Part shown: positions 22,391 to 32,887 of the stretch, one piece after another
Position numbering within the stretch: position 1 is the stretch's first letter
Layout: every line of letters starts with the position of its first letter
Assembly (NCBI RefSeq): GCF_963082655.1
Contig: NC_081555.1
Coordinates: 178,655,442-178,719,441 of the forward strand
Source of the DNA: Stomoxys calcitrans
Lineage: Eukaryota; Arthropoda; Insecta; Diptera; Muscidae
DNA length: 64,000 bases
Direction of reading: 5' to 3'
Made by a program: the position numbers and the translations under genes
Notes under the pieces: model-generated
Database searches by the model: none
Told to the model about the DNA's origin: nothing
The model's input: only the letters and a program-made list of their open reading frames with translations

Positions 22391-24060
22391 TTGGACCTCC
22401 CCCTTACCCTAATTTTCAGAAACGCCAGATTTCGGAGATGGGTGGTGCGATTTAAGCGAAATTTTGTGTGCTCTCATATAGTACCCTAAAAATAAAAATT
22501 TGGTATCCAAATTTTGGATGGAGTACCTAGGGGGCTGCCCCACCCCAAAAACCTACCAAACTTATATTTAGACCAATCACGACAATATGGGACTTAAATG
22601 AAAGGTATTTAGGATAAGAAAACATATCTGATATCCAATTGTCGGACCAAGTGCTAGGGGGACCACCCCAAGCCCCAAAACACCCCTAAATCGGACATAT
22701 TTATCGACCATGGCAATATGGGACTCAAATGAAAGGTATTTCCGAGTAGAATACGAATCTGATATCCAAATGTAGGACCACGTTTCTAGGGGTTCACCCC
22801 TTTCCCAAAACTCCCACCAAACAGGACTTATTTACTGACCATGGGAATATGGGGCTTAAATATAAGGTATTTGAGCGTAGAATTCGAATCGGATATCCAA
22901 ATATGGGACCAAGTGTTTGAGGGGGCTGCCACTCCCCAAAAGTATCCCCCAAAGGGGACAAATTTACGACCATAACAATATGGGGCTTAATTGAAAGGTC
23001 TTTGGGAGTAAAGCACGAATCTGATATCAATATTCGGGTTAAGTGTCTATGGGCCCACCCCACCCCCACAACACCATTGTTCTTGCTGGCTATTGCCAAC
23101 TCACTGGCCGGTCATGTTTGCCGACTATGGAAATATGGGGCTCAAATTAAAGGTATGTGGAAGTAGACCACGTATCTCATATCAACATTACCAACTGTCT
23201 AGCGTCACCCTACCATAACAACCCCCAAATGGAACATATTTGCTCACCAAGACAATTTGGGTCTTAAAGAGAGTGGGACTAAATATTCATTGTTTTGAGC
23301 GACAATACCCCAAACCGGACATATTTCTGACTTTTGCAATAAGGAGTTTAAATGAGATTAGAAAACGAATTTGATGTCCAATTTTGAGGGCTATGCCAAT
23401 ATGAGGTTCAAATAAATGATATATAGATATATGAGAATAGAGCACGTTGCTGATATATTTTCAGGGCGCAGTGTTTGGGGGACCACCCCAATCCCCAAAA
23501 CACCCCTAAATCGGGCATATTTACCGACCATGTCAATTAGGAGCTTAAATGAAAGGAATTGGGGGGTAGAGCAAAAATTGATACCCATTTTAGGGACCAA
23601 TTTTCTGGGAGTCTACCCCTTTCCCAAAATACACCACAAACAGCAATTTTTTACTGACAATCGCAATATGGGGCTCAAATGCTCAAAAGTATTTAGGGCA
23701 TCACCCCTTTCCCAAAACATCCCCAAAGGAAAAAATTGTTCGACCATGCCAATATGTGGCTCAAATGAAAGGTATTTGAGATTAGAAAACTAATTTGATA
23801 ACCTATATTGGGGCCATATGTTTGAGGGACGCCTCATCCTGTAAACTCCTCTTAAGCCAATGGCAATATGGGATTTAAATAAATGGTATTTGAGAGAAGA
23901 GCACGATGCTGATATTTTTTCAGGGCCAAGTATCTGGGGGACCACCTATTATCCGAAAACACCACTAAATCAGACATCATGAGAATATCGGGCTGAAATG
24001 AAGTATTTTAAGAATAGAGTACATCTTACATCCAAACTTAAATTCGTAGACCAATAAAAG
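22391..24060 (+). repeat. Family C repeat, plus-strand arm
   Basis: The head (22395-22512) carries 'cttaccctaattttcagaaa', 'ggtggtgcgatttaagcg' and a small inverted repeat around AAATTTGG/CCAAATTT. It is followed by about ten diverged subrepeats of roughly 130-150 bp: 'gaaaggtattt', 'gatatccaa...ggacca', 'gggg(g/a)ccaccccaa', 'aaaacacccctaaatcggac'. It mirrors the arm at 18181-19310. Frames of 69-125 codons inside it are subrepeat translations. Confidence 0.8.
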
Positions 24061-24825
24061 TCATGTGGGATTCAGATAAAGGCGCTTATATTGTTAAACT
24101 GTTAATCAAGTTAGCATGGAATTTCACTCAAAGATCTTTAATTGTCGAAAATAAATAATCCCTTATCAGAAATATATATTGTTCCTAAAAAAATGATCAT
24201 GGGAAAATTTATTATTTGTATAGGAGAAATTTCCAATTGTAATAACGAATCAACTTGATTTTCGTTCCACATTTATGTGCACGTTTGTGGTGGCGTCAAA
24301 GTAAGTACACACGCAAAACAAAATAATGCATGAAAAACGTGTAATTTTTTATTTATTGCTCACAGTTCATTGAACAAAGCGACGACAGAAATGGCAAAAG
24401 GGCACCAACAATGGCGCACGAATCGCTTAAAGAGACACAAATACAAAGCATTCCAATGTAACTTTGTAGTCCCCTTTTTAATATCACACACACACACACT
24501 CACACTCACTGTGAAATATTCACATTGCTTTTGTTGATATCCTTTCTTCCATATCATCATCATGGGATGGCGCAACGTAAGATGTTATGTGTTAAACTGT
24601 TAGCAAAGAAAAAAACGTTTTTCAAGAGAAGAATTGAACAACGTGAACGGCGAAATTGGAAAACATAGAACATTGCAATTCAACCAGGGAGATGGAAGCT
24701 ATGGAATTTTTTTCGCCATGCATCCTTTGCGAATTCACATTGAACACATAAAGCAAATGGGGCAGTTTATGCTTGCTCTGTTATGCCCTACTTCCGGAAA
24801 GAAGTAAATTTTAATTTTTTTTATA
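24061..24825. other. Unassigned DNA
   Basis: AT-rich, with a CA/CT microsatellite at about 24486-24512. No gene is recognised. Confidence 0.4.
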
Positions 24826-24884
24826 CCCACCATCATCTAGTCTTTCCATTTGTAACAGTTCGAAATTTTAATATGTGTTGAACA

Positions 24885-25150
24885 GAGTGATGAACATGAT
24901 GATGTCCGCCTAGGACGCTGAACGCCTGGGTTCGGTGGTTTTCCCCTCCTTATACTGGCAACATTTGTGAGGCACTGTGCCATTTAAAACTTCTCTCCAA
25001 AGAGGAGTCGCACTGTGGCACGCCATTCGGACTCGGCTATAAAAGGAAGGCCCCTTATCATTAAACTTGAATTGGACTGCACTCATTGATATGTGAGAAG
25101 TTTGCCCCTGTTCCTTAGTGGAATGTTCATTGGGCAAAATTTGCATTTTT
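24885..25150 (+). mobile_element. SINE1, copy 5 (head internally deleted)
   Basis: 'gatgtccgcctaggacgctgaacgcctgggttcg' at 24901-24935 is the tRNA-like head, but the B box runs straight into 'gtggttttcccctccttatactggc', so about 25 bases of the consensus are missing. The body ('gccattcggactcggctataaa', 'agtttgcccctgttccttagtgg', 'gttcattgggcaaaatttgc') ends about 25150. Confidence 0.7.
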
Positions 25151-25300
25151 TTTTAACAGACTCTCTTAAAAAATGTTCAGACGTAGTGAAACCATAGTAG
25201 CGACAGACCAAATGCTCTGGTGGGAATCGAGCCCACAATCCCTGGCAATTCGAGCGCTCACTGGTAACTCTGCAACAGGGCGCTCATCTGTAAGCCTATG
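25151..25300 (-). mobile_element. tRNA-headed SINE2, minus strand
   Basis: Read on the minus strand, 'gttgcagagttaccagtgagcgctcg' resembles an A-box region, followed about 20 bases on by the B box GGGCTCGATTCCC. After it come 'agagcatttggtctgtcgcta'-type words that also follow the B box of the plus-strand copy at 59985-60095 (SINE2). It differs in sequence from SINE1. It sits directly against SINE1 copy 5 inside a family A repeat. Confidence 0.6.
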
Positions 25301-25540
25301 AAGTACAATATACTTTCTTGACATTCGAACTGGCAATGTCCGTCCGTCTGTCTGTGAAAATTACCATAGCAGGGAGATCTAATAAAGATATCCGCTTGAA
25401 ACACCTTGGGTAGGTATTACTTCTTATAGATGTAGATGGTTAGGGATTGCAAATGGGTCGTATTGGTTCATATACGGATATAGGTCCAGTTCTTCCGATT
25501 TAAGTTCTTGAGTCTCTAAAAGCCTTATTCATAAATCAAA

Positions 25541-27288
25541 CAGCTTTCTCCACTAATCTTTCCTTACTTCTTTATCTACACCGCTTCCCCGATACTATAT
25601 TTTGAAAAGTATCCCTGTTCATGAAACCTTCTCACATCCCATCGAACCATAGTTGCCAGCGCTGCTTTCACATTTTTTAAACACCTAACTTGGACTTGCT
25701 CAACTTTGCAATACATAATGCAAGATAACATTGCTTCCACTTTTTTCCCATTGTATCCTACTTTGCTGCCAGCATGCATACAACCGAGGAAACACATGAC
25801 AAAATTACAACTCAAGGGAAACAAAAATTGCTTATTGATTTCAAATGGTTTCGTCTGTCTGTCTGTGTCTGTCCCTTTGCCGTGCGATGGATGCCAAGGC
25901 ACTTTGCCATTGTAAGCTGTTTGCTTGTGTTGTGTAATTACAGCAGAAAAATGGGCAAAGGGATGGCACAGGGGAAGCCATGAGATGAGTAAAAAGAAGG
26001 AAAACTTTTTCAATACGACAGCAATCATCAAAAATGGCTCATTCGGAAGAAATGTTAAAAGTTAAATTAAACAGAAAATCGTTTAGTTTCGAACACAAAA
26101 AAGGACAACAAAGCAACAGCAGCTACAACGACAACGACAACAGCAATAACGAGCTACAAAGCAAGAAAACTATTGGGGAGGTCTTTGTTGCAGAGCCAAG
26201 CAAGGATTTTGTCTGTCTTGGCCATCATGGCCATGGAATCCTGAGTAAAGCAGAACCATTCACACGAAAAGAACAACAATTCAAATGGATACACCCTCAC
26301 GCATATAGGCAACCATACACTAGAAAAAGGTCATCATTATTCGCAAGGGCGCAAGCCGTTCTTCCTCTTATTCTCTCCACTCTCACACTCCAGCCTATTT
26401 GTTCCGCAAACTGGCAAAAGGATAGCAGTGCGAAAGAATTCATAGCAAAAAGCTGAGAAAAGATTAATTCTGTTTTTAAGGTTGGTAAGCAACAACAACA
26501 CAACTACCAACAATGCACACATACCTTAGCTCCCTCTATCTCTCGGACTCACAATCTTTGAGTTTAAAAAAGCAGCCGACATTCTTTGCTGTTTAACCCA
26601 TATTTGACCTACCAACAAGTTTGCATGACTTATGACCATTTCTGTATGCGACAATGGACAGCAACGCACAATGCCACACACACACTCACTCACCCACACA
26701 TTCACTCAAAATCTGATGCCATTTGCTCATAAAGATGGGCCCAACAATTCTCAGTATGCAAATGGTGGCCAAGAAACAGGTGGGGTGTTGTTCGTGATCG
26801 TCAAAGCGAAAGGGTCACACAGCAACACACGCATACACTCTCACCCCCATACACTCATCCTAATTATATCCAAACATGTTCAATAGCAATGAAAGCAAAA
26901 CAAGAACTTGAAGTGGCCGTACGTAGTCTTCCCCAGCACAGAATGACCCTTCAATGTTCTGCTTTGCATAGTGAGTGGTGTGGAGGGAGGTGGGGCGACG
27001 GAGAGTGTATTTTGTCACATAATTTAAAGCAATCGTAACGACTTCAAAAGGCCATTCGATGGGAAAAAAAGAGGGAAAACTAAGTCCGCCAAAAGGAAAT
27101 ATAAGTCAAATGGTTTTTAAAGTAGTCTTAGCCGGAGTCATAGTCATTGCCAGAGTTACGGACATGGGACTATAGTAGTAATCGTCATTGTTACGGTTAT
27201 ACGATCAACATGCACAGTAGAATTCCGGGAAACGTATTGGGAAGAGAAATTGTGAAATTTCTTTTTAATTTTTCTCGTCTTCTTAAAA
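25541..27288. other. Unassigned DNA; no convincing gene
   Basis: Frames of 151 codons (minus, 25576-26031) and 140 codons (plus, 26034-26456) look long for the background, but they contain no family motif, begin in simple sequence and have no neighbouring exons that I can connect. CA-rich microsatellite-like tracts lie at 26673-26705 and 26815-26865. If a host exon exists in this window, this stretch is a possible place, but the support is weak. Confidence 0.35.
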
Positions 27289-27860
27289 AGGGTGATTTTT
27301 TAGCTCTTATTTTGCATGAACGTTTCGTGTTCTATTTCACTTTCAAACATCCTCAGTTTGACCTATAATTTAGCCATGAATCGTTTTACAAACGAACAAC
27401 GCTTGCAAATTATAGAATTTTATTATCGAAATGCGTGCTCTGTAAAAAAAAGTGTTCAGCGACGAAGCTCATATTTGCCTCAATGGGTACGTAAATAAGC
27501 TGAAATGTTGATTTTGGAGTGAAGATCAGCCGTAAACATTGCTAGTGCTACCAAAATATCACAGTTTGGTGCGGTCTATGGGTTGGTGCATCATTGGACC
27601 GTACTTCTTCAAAGATGATGCGAATCGTAACATAACTGTGAATGGTTAGCGCTATCGTGAGATGATATCCAACTTTTTTTTACTGAAATCCAAGACTTTG
27701 ACTTACATGACATGTGGTTTCAACAAGACGGTGCCACATGCCACATAGCAAACGTGACAATGGACTTATTGGGAGGTGATTCGATGGATATTTAATTTCA
27801 CTTTCGGGACCGATCAATTGGCCACCTAGATCTTGCGATTAAATGCCTTTAGAACAATTT
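27289..27860 (+). pseudogene. Internally deleted mariner-superfamily transposase
   Basis: A GGGTGATTTTTTAGCTCTT end at about 27291 resembles the terminal repeat of a widespread arthropod element whose product starts with a DUF4817-type helix-turn-helix. An ATG at 27376 begins MNRFTNEQRLQIIEFYYRNA, typical of that domain. After about 28 codons the sequence jumps to the catalytic half, with words reading SDEAHICLNGYVNK, CIIGPYFFKDDANRNITVNG and DMWFQQDGATCHIANV in shifted frames. The last carries the second catalytic aspartate region of DDE transposases. There are in-frame stops, for example where NG is followed by TAG. A family B repeat begins at 27861, so the 3' end is lost. It cannot encode an active enzyme. 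Confidence 0.75.
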
Positions 27861-29118
27861 TTATACCCACCACCGAAGGATGGGGGTATGTTCATTTTGT
27901 CATTCCGTTTGCAACACCTCTAAATATCCATTTCCGATCTTATAAAAAATATATATTCTTGATCACCGTAAAAATCTAAGACGATCTAGCCATGTCCGTC
28001 CGTCTGTCTGTTGAAATCACGCTACAGTCTTTCTCTTTTGTCCATAAGCAGGTTAAGTTCGAAGATGGGCTACATCGGACTATATCTTGATATAGCCCCC
28101 ATATAGACCGATCCGCTGATTTGGGGTCTAAGACCCATAATAGTCACATTTATTATCCGATTTTGCTGAATTTTGGGACAGCGACTCCTCGACACCTCCT
28201 TCAATTTGGCCCAGATCAGTTCAGATTTGAATTTAGGTGCCATATAAACCGATCCGCCGATTTAGGTCCTTAGGCCCATAAAATCCAAATTTATTATCCG
28301 ATTTCGCTAAAATTTGGGACAGCGAGCTGTGTCGATTGCCAGATTGGTCGAGATTTGGATATGGCTGCAATATAGACCAATCCGCCGATTTAAAGTCTTA
28401 GGCCCATAGAAGCCACATTTATTATCCGATTTTGCCAAAATTTAGGAAAGTGAATTGTGTTAGGCCCTTCGACATCCTTTTCAATTTGGCGTAGATCGGT
28501 CCAGATTTGGATATAGCTGCCATATTGACCGATCTCTCGATTTAAGGTTTTGGGACCATAAAAGTCGCATTTATTGTCCGATGTCACCTTCCACATCCTT
28601 CTTCAATTTGGCCCAGATCGGTTTAGATTTGGATATAGCTGCCATATAGACCGATCTCTCGATTTATGGTTTTGGGACCATAAAATCGCATTTATTGTCC
28701 GATTGCCCCGAAATTTGGGACAGTGAGTTGTGTTACGCCCTTTCACATCCTTCTTCAATTTGGCCCAGATCGGTTTAGGTTTGGATATAGCTGTCCGATT
28801 TGGATATAGACCGATCTCTCGATTTAAAGTCATAAAAGGCACATTTATAATCCGATTTCGCTCAAATTTGACGCAGCGACTTATATTCGACATTTCGACA
28901 TCTGTGTCGTATTTGGTTCAGATCGGTCTATATTTCGATATGGCTACCAAAAATACCAAGAACACTCAATATCCGTCTCGACTTAGTTCCAAATCAGATA
29001 ATATTTCGATAAAGCTGCTGTGGGTGCTTAAATTACGCATTTTTCACCGGATTATAACGAAAGGTGGTGAGTATCCAAATTTCGGCCCGGCCGAACTTAA
29101 CGCCTTTTTACTTGTTTT
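27861..29118 (+). repeat. Family B repeat, full length
   Basis: It begins TTTTTATACCCACCACCGAA at about 27861, then 'ggatgggggtatgttcattt', the 'atgtccgtccgtctgtctgt' block, and about six to seven subrepeats of roughly 110-155 bp ('ggatatagctgccatatagacc', 'cccataaaagccacatttat', 'gacagtgagttgtgtta'). The end shows GGTGGTGAGTAT near 29063, the palindrome TTCGGCCCGGCCGAA at 29081-29095 and 'cttaacgcctttttacttgtt' ending about 29117. It interrupts the transposase pseudogene. Confidence 0.85.
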
Positions 29119-30645
29119 GTTTTGATTGGCCAAATAGCAGTCAATATCGGATGAGTGGTATACTCGGAAAGTGAGAATTTTTTAAGTTTCGGCACAAAAA
29201 TTATGGTATGTCCAATGACAAAAATCATTAGAGCAACACACTACAAAAATTTCTATGGTACTTACATTGTATGGTAACATTTACGCGACAAAGGAATATC
29301 CGTCACAAGGTAGGTATTTAAATGTGTGAAAACAACAACAACTATTTTTTGTTTTATTTATAGCATTACAAATACAGCAGATCATAATACAAAAAAAACC
29401 ATAATGGAATTATGCGAAAATGAAAGGCTTTTTGAATCTAATTGTGTATCAAAAAAATCGAAATAAATCCAAATAAAGAGAGATCTACTTATAATTCTTA
29501 AAAATTTGAGTTTGAATTATGTAACAATATTAAATTTGAATTGGCAAAAATGTCCTTTATATCAAACGAATTATTTTTTTGTGTGTAGTTAATTTGTCTG
29601 CTGTTAATTATATCCCTAAAAATCTAAAGATGGAAAAAAATTGGGCAAAATTGTATACCATATACCCCTAAAATTAAAAGATAGGATTGAAAACATAAAT
29701 TTTGAAGAAATTTTCTGAAATTTTTGGACCATTTTCAACTTTTTTCCATCTGCAAATTGCTGTTTTTACTTACAAATATCTCTGAGTGACCCTTTCCGCC
29801 CAGTGTCCCAAGTCCCTCAACCAACTGTGCCCAACATAGCCGTTGCAAATGGGTAGTGAACTACTTTAATGGCTTCCAATAAGTGAGTGAGCGTGTGAGT
29901 GTGTGTGTGTGTAGGAAGTGAGTGAGTTAAAATAAGGCTCCAAATGTCTGTGACTATGGTATTCTAATGAATTGACCATGAAATGAACTTGTTGATAAAT
30001 GATGACAATCATCCTATACGACGACAATAAACAATATTTGCAACTCTTTTGTTGAAAGTTGCCATTTAAGGTTGGCATGTTAAACATCAATAAAAGGCAT
30101 TTCTTCTTCTTCAGCACACACTGGCTCACAGCCCTTTTGACACACTTACATACATGCATACACACACACACATACACTTACACTCGTTTCCCTATTGCTG
30201 GGACGCAGGAAACGGAAAACTAGTTCCCATACGACGAAATTCAGAAAGTAGAACAAAGGACTGACTTTATTTATTTAATTCCACTCTCATTTTGTAAAAT
30301 AGTTTTTATTTTATTATGCCGCAAAAGAGGATAACATCGGTCTCCGCTGTTGACATACGTCACAATCAGATAACAGACAAAACGGTGCTGAAAATGAAAG
30401 TTAAAAACGAAAACAAGGTGAAACAAAAAACCCTCCCAACTCTGACGCTTATTTGGAAGACACCAGCAGAAACACAGAAAACTTTATGAAGAACTTTTGC
30501 ACGAAAGCAGCTTTTGCAAGGGAAACACAGAAAAATAAAAATTTAATAAATAATCTGCATATTTGGTTAGGGTTTTTCTTTGCAAAAGTGATTCGGAAAA
30601 ACTTGTTGTGAAATAACAAATAAATTTCATAACCAACCAGTAAGG
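29119..30645. other. Unassigned DNA
   Basis: AT-rich. A GT tract at 29895-29912 and a CA tract at 30160-30175 lie at either end of a 103-codon minus-strand frame that I do not regard as a gene. I recognise nothing else. Confidence 0.4.
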
Positions 30646-30647
30646 AA

Positions 30648-31790
30648 AGGCAAAAGTCGGGCGGTGCCGACTTTATAATGCCCTACACCTACCCTAAAAC
30701 ACAAAAGGGGGGGATACATCTAATTCTGAAACAAATTTGATGAACCTCAGCGGTTGTATCCAGATAGATTACTAAAAATCCTGTATCAAATTTCGAGCAA
30801 AGCAAATATGTTCAAAATGTAATAACTACGATGACAAATGACAACAAATAATCCAAAATCTGACGAACAAATATATAGTAGCTATATCAAAATCTGAACC
30901 GTTTTCCAAAAACTAAACTTTATGGATATTGTGGAATTCGTGGAGGAAAGAAAGAACATTTTGGGAAGATTGGTCAATAAATGCACTTGCAGTGGGTCTA
31001 GGAGTGAAAATCGGGCGATATATATGTATGTGAGCTATACCCAAATCTGAACAGATTTCTATGAAATTCACCAGCAACATCGAGAGTCATAAGAAAATCC
31101 TTCCTGCCAAATTTCGAGAGAATCGGTTAAAAAATTATCTTTTTATTGCATTATTACTGCAAATCGGACGCACATGTATATGGAAGCTATATTCAAATCT
31201 GAACAGATTTATATGAAATTTATCGCTAATATTGAGTGTCATAAGGAAATCCTTCCTACCAAATTTCAAGAGAATCGGTCAACAAATGACCTTTGTATTG
31301 CTGTATTACTGGAAATCGGACGAACATATATATGGGAGCTACATCCAAATCTGAACCGATGTCTATGAAATTTACCACTAATATCGAAAGACTTAAGAAA
31401 ATCCTTCCTGGCGAATTTCGAGAGAATCGATTAACAAATGACCATTTTATTGATGTATTGCTGCAAATCGGACGAACATATATATGGGAGCTATATGCAA
31501 ATCTGAACCGATTTTCTCCAATTTCAATAGGCTTCTTCTCTAGGCTGAAAAACATGCCCGCACCAAATTTGGAGACGATCGGATCAAAATTGCGATCTGT
31601 AGTTTGTTCACAAATTAACATGGACAGACGGACAGACAGACAGACGGACATAGCTAAATCGAATCAGAAAGTGATTTTGAGTCGATCGGTATACTTAGCA
31701 ATGGGTCTATCTCTCTTCCTTTTGAGTGTTACAAACAAATGCACTAACTTATAATACCCTGTACCACAGTAGTGGTGTAGGGTATAAAAA
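30648..31790 (-). repeat. Family D repeat, full length, minus strand
   Basis: Both ends are present. At the left, 'cagtaaggaaaggc' is followed by the hairpin AAAGTCGG-gcggtg-CCGACTTT (30653-30674) and CCCTACACC (30681-30689). At the right, GGTGTAGGG (31774-31782) is followed by 'tataaaaa'. Between them lie about five subrepeats of roughly 150 bp with 'catatatatgggagctatat', 'ccaaatctgaaccgat' and 'aaatttcgagagaatcgg', plus a run of 'acagacggacagacagacagac' at about 31622-31650. Read on the minus strand, the order (TATACCC head, GTCCGTCTGTC block, subrepeats, hairpin, T-rich end) is the same as in families A and B. Confidence 0.8.
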
Positions 31791-32887
31791 TGTCATATTA
31801 AACGCTATGGCGTTAGCAAGAAACCGGTTTCTCTGAATTTGCAGATATGGTTCTTTTCTTGTGCACTGGTGATAGTATGCTGAGGTTGCAATCATCGGGT
31901 ATATGGCAACGATCCTAACCATATCGGGCAATAATGAACAATGATTTGAATACAACTGAGTGTTATAAAATTCGGCAAAATTATGGGCTCAAGACCTTAT
32001 GTTCCATATGTGTGACAACAAGACCACAATGTTGGGGGTCTTCTCACTTTACAAAAGAACAGAAAAATCACTTTTATTATCTCACAGATATTTCCATATA
32101 CTACAAACGAAATAAATGCGTGTGTAGTACTATATGTATATGTCCATCTGCTTCTCATTCCATATTGGTGAGTATAAAAAAATCCCCAAACGTCCTTAGA
32201 TTCATCTTTTGTATATATTCTGAACTACCATTCACTTTGTTACTGCATTGGCTTCAAAGCTATGATGAATTTCTTGAATGTGTGCTCTTTTTGACAGTTG
32301 TAAGCAAATACCATTACCCATTTTTTTTTCTCCGTACTGTTTTCAAAGTTGGGCTGCCTCATAGTTGTTTATACATAAATGTTTACCACAAATTATGCGC
32401 GAGTAAACTTCCTTCAGTTACATTCACACACAAATATATGTCAATCTACAAAGTAAAAAAACTTTACTATATTCATTTTAATGTGCTAGCAAAACTTGTA
32501 TAAAGGTCCTTTATGCATCCGCCCATCCTTGCCTAGGATGTGTTGCACTCATTCAGAGTTTGCATGGCAGAGCCTTTGTTGTTGGCACATTTTATGGCTT
32601 TTCTTTGTGTTCCTTCTTTAAGTTTTTTGGCCAAAAGACAAACGACATCAACTGTGTACTGTTCGTAAACTGTGTGGCCAAAAGTGCAACGGAGTTTTAG
32701 AGTAACAGTCAAACTTTTGCAGTTAATTAATGGGACCACTTTTCTTTTGGTTGATGTCTAATTGTAAATTTTCTCCTCTGGGTGGATGTAAAATTAGTGG
32801 AGAATACATGGTGCTAACCAAAGCCGATTAAGAACGGTTCAAAAAGTCAAATTCATAAGCCATACGAAATTTTCCACAAGTAAACTT
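31791..32887. other. Unassigned DNA up to the LTR element
   Basis: A 189-codon frame at 31934-32503 is rich in aromatic residues and cysteine, has no motif and lies in low-complexity AT-rich sequence. It is most likely chance. The last four bases, ACTT at 32884-32887, are the target-site duplication of the LTR retrotransposon. Confidence 0.45.

Larger units (their letters stand above)
24826..25540 (+). repeat. Family A-like repeat split by SINEs
   Basis: The head 'ttttttatacccacca' and 'catttgtaacagttcgaaat' occupy 24826-24870. The repeat resumes at about 25305 with 'atatactttcttgacattcg', 'caatgtccgtccgtctgtctg' and one worn subrepeat to about 25540. The 430 bases between are SINE sequence, so SINE insertion interrupted an older repeat. 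The tail is missing. Confidence 0.65.

Noticed and set aside
25576..26031. 151-codon minus-strand ORF as a host gene or exon
   Set aside because: It has no motif or family resemblance, overlaps plus-strand frames of similar quality, and sits in AT-rich sequence without splice-linked neighbours that I can show.
26034..26456. 140-codon plus-strand ORF
   Set aside because: It is Ser/Asn/Lys-rich low-complexity sequence partly driven by CAA/CAG-like triplets; no motif.
31934..32503. 189-codon ORF just upstream of the LTR element
   Set aside because: It has random-looking aromatic-rich composition and no motif; most likely chance.
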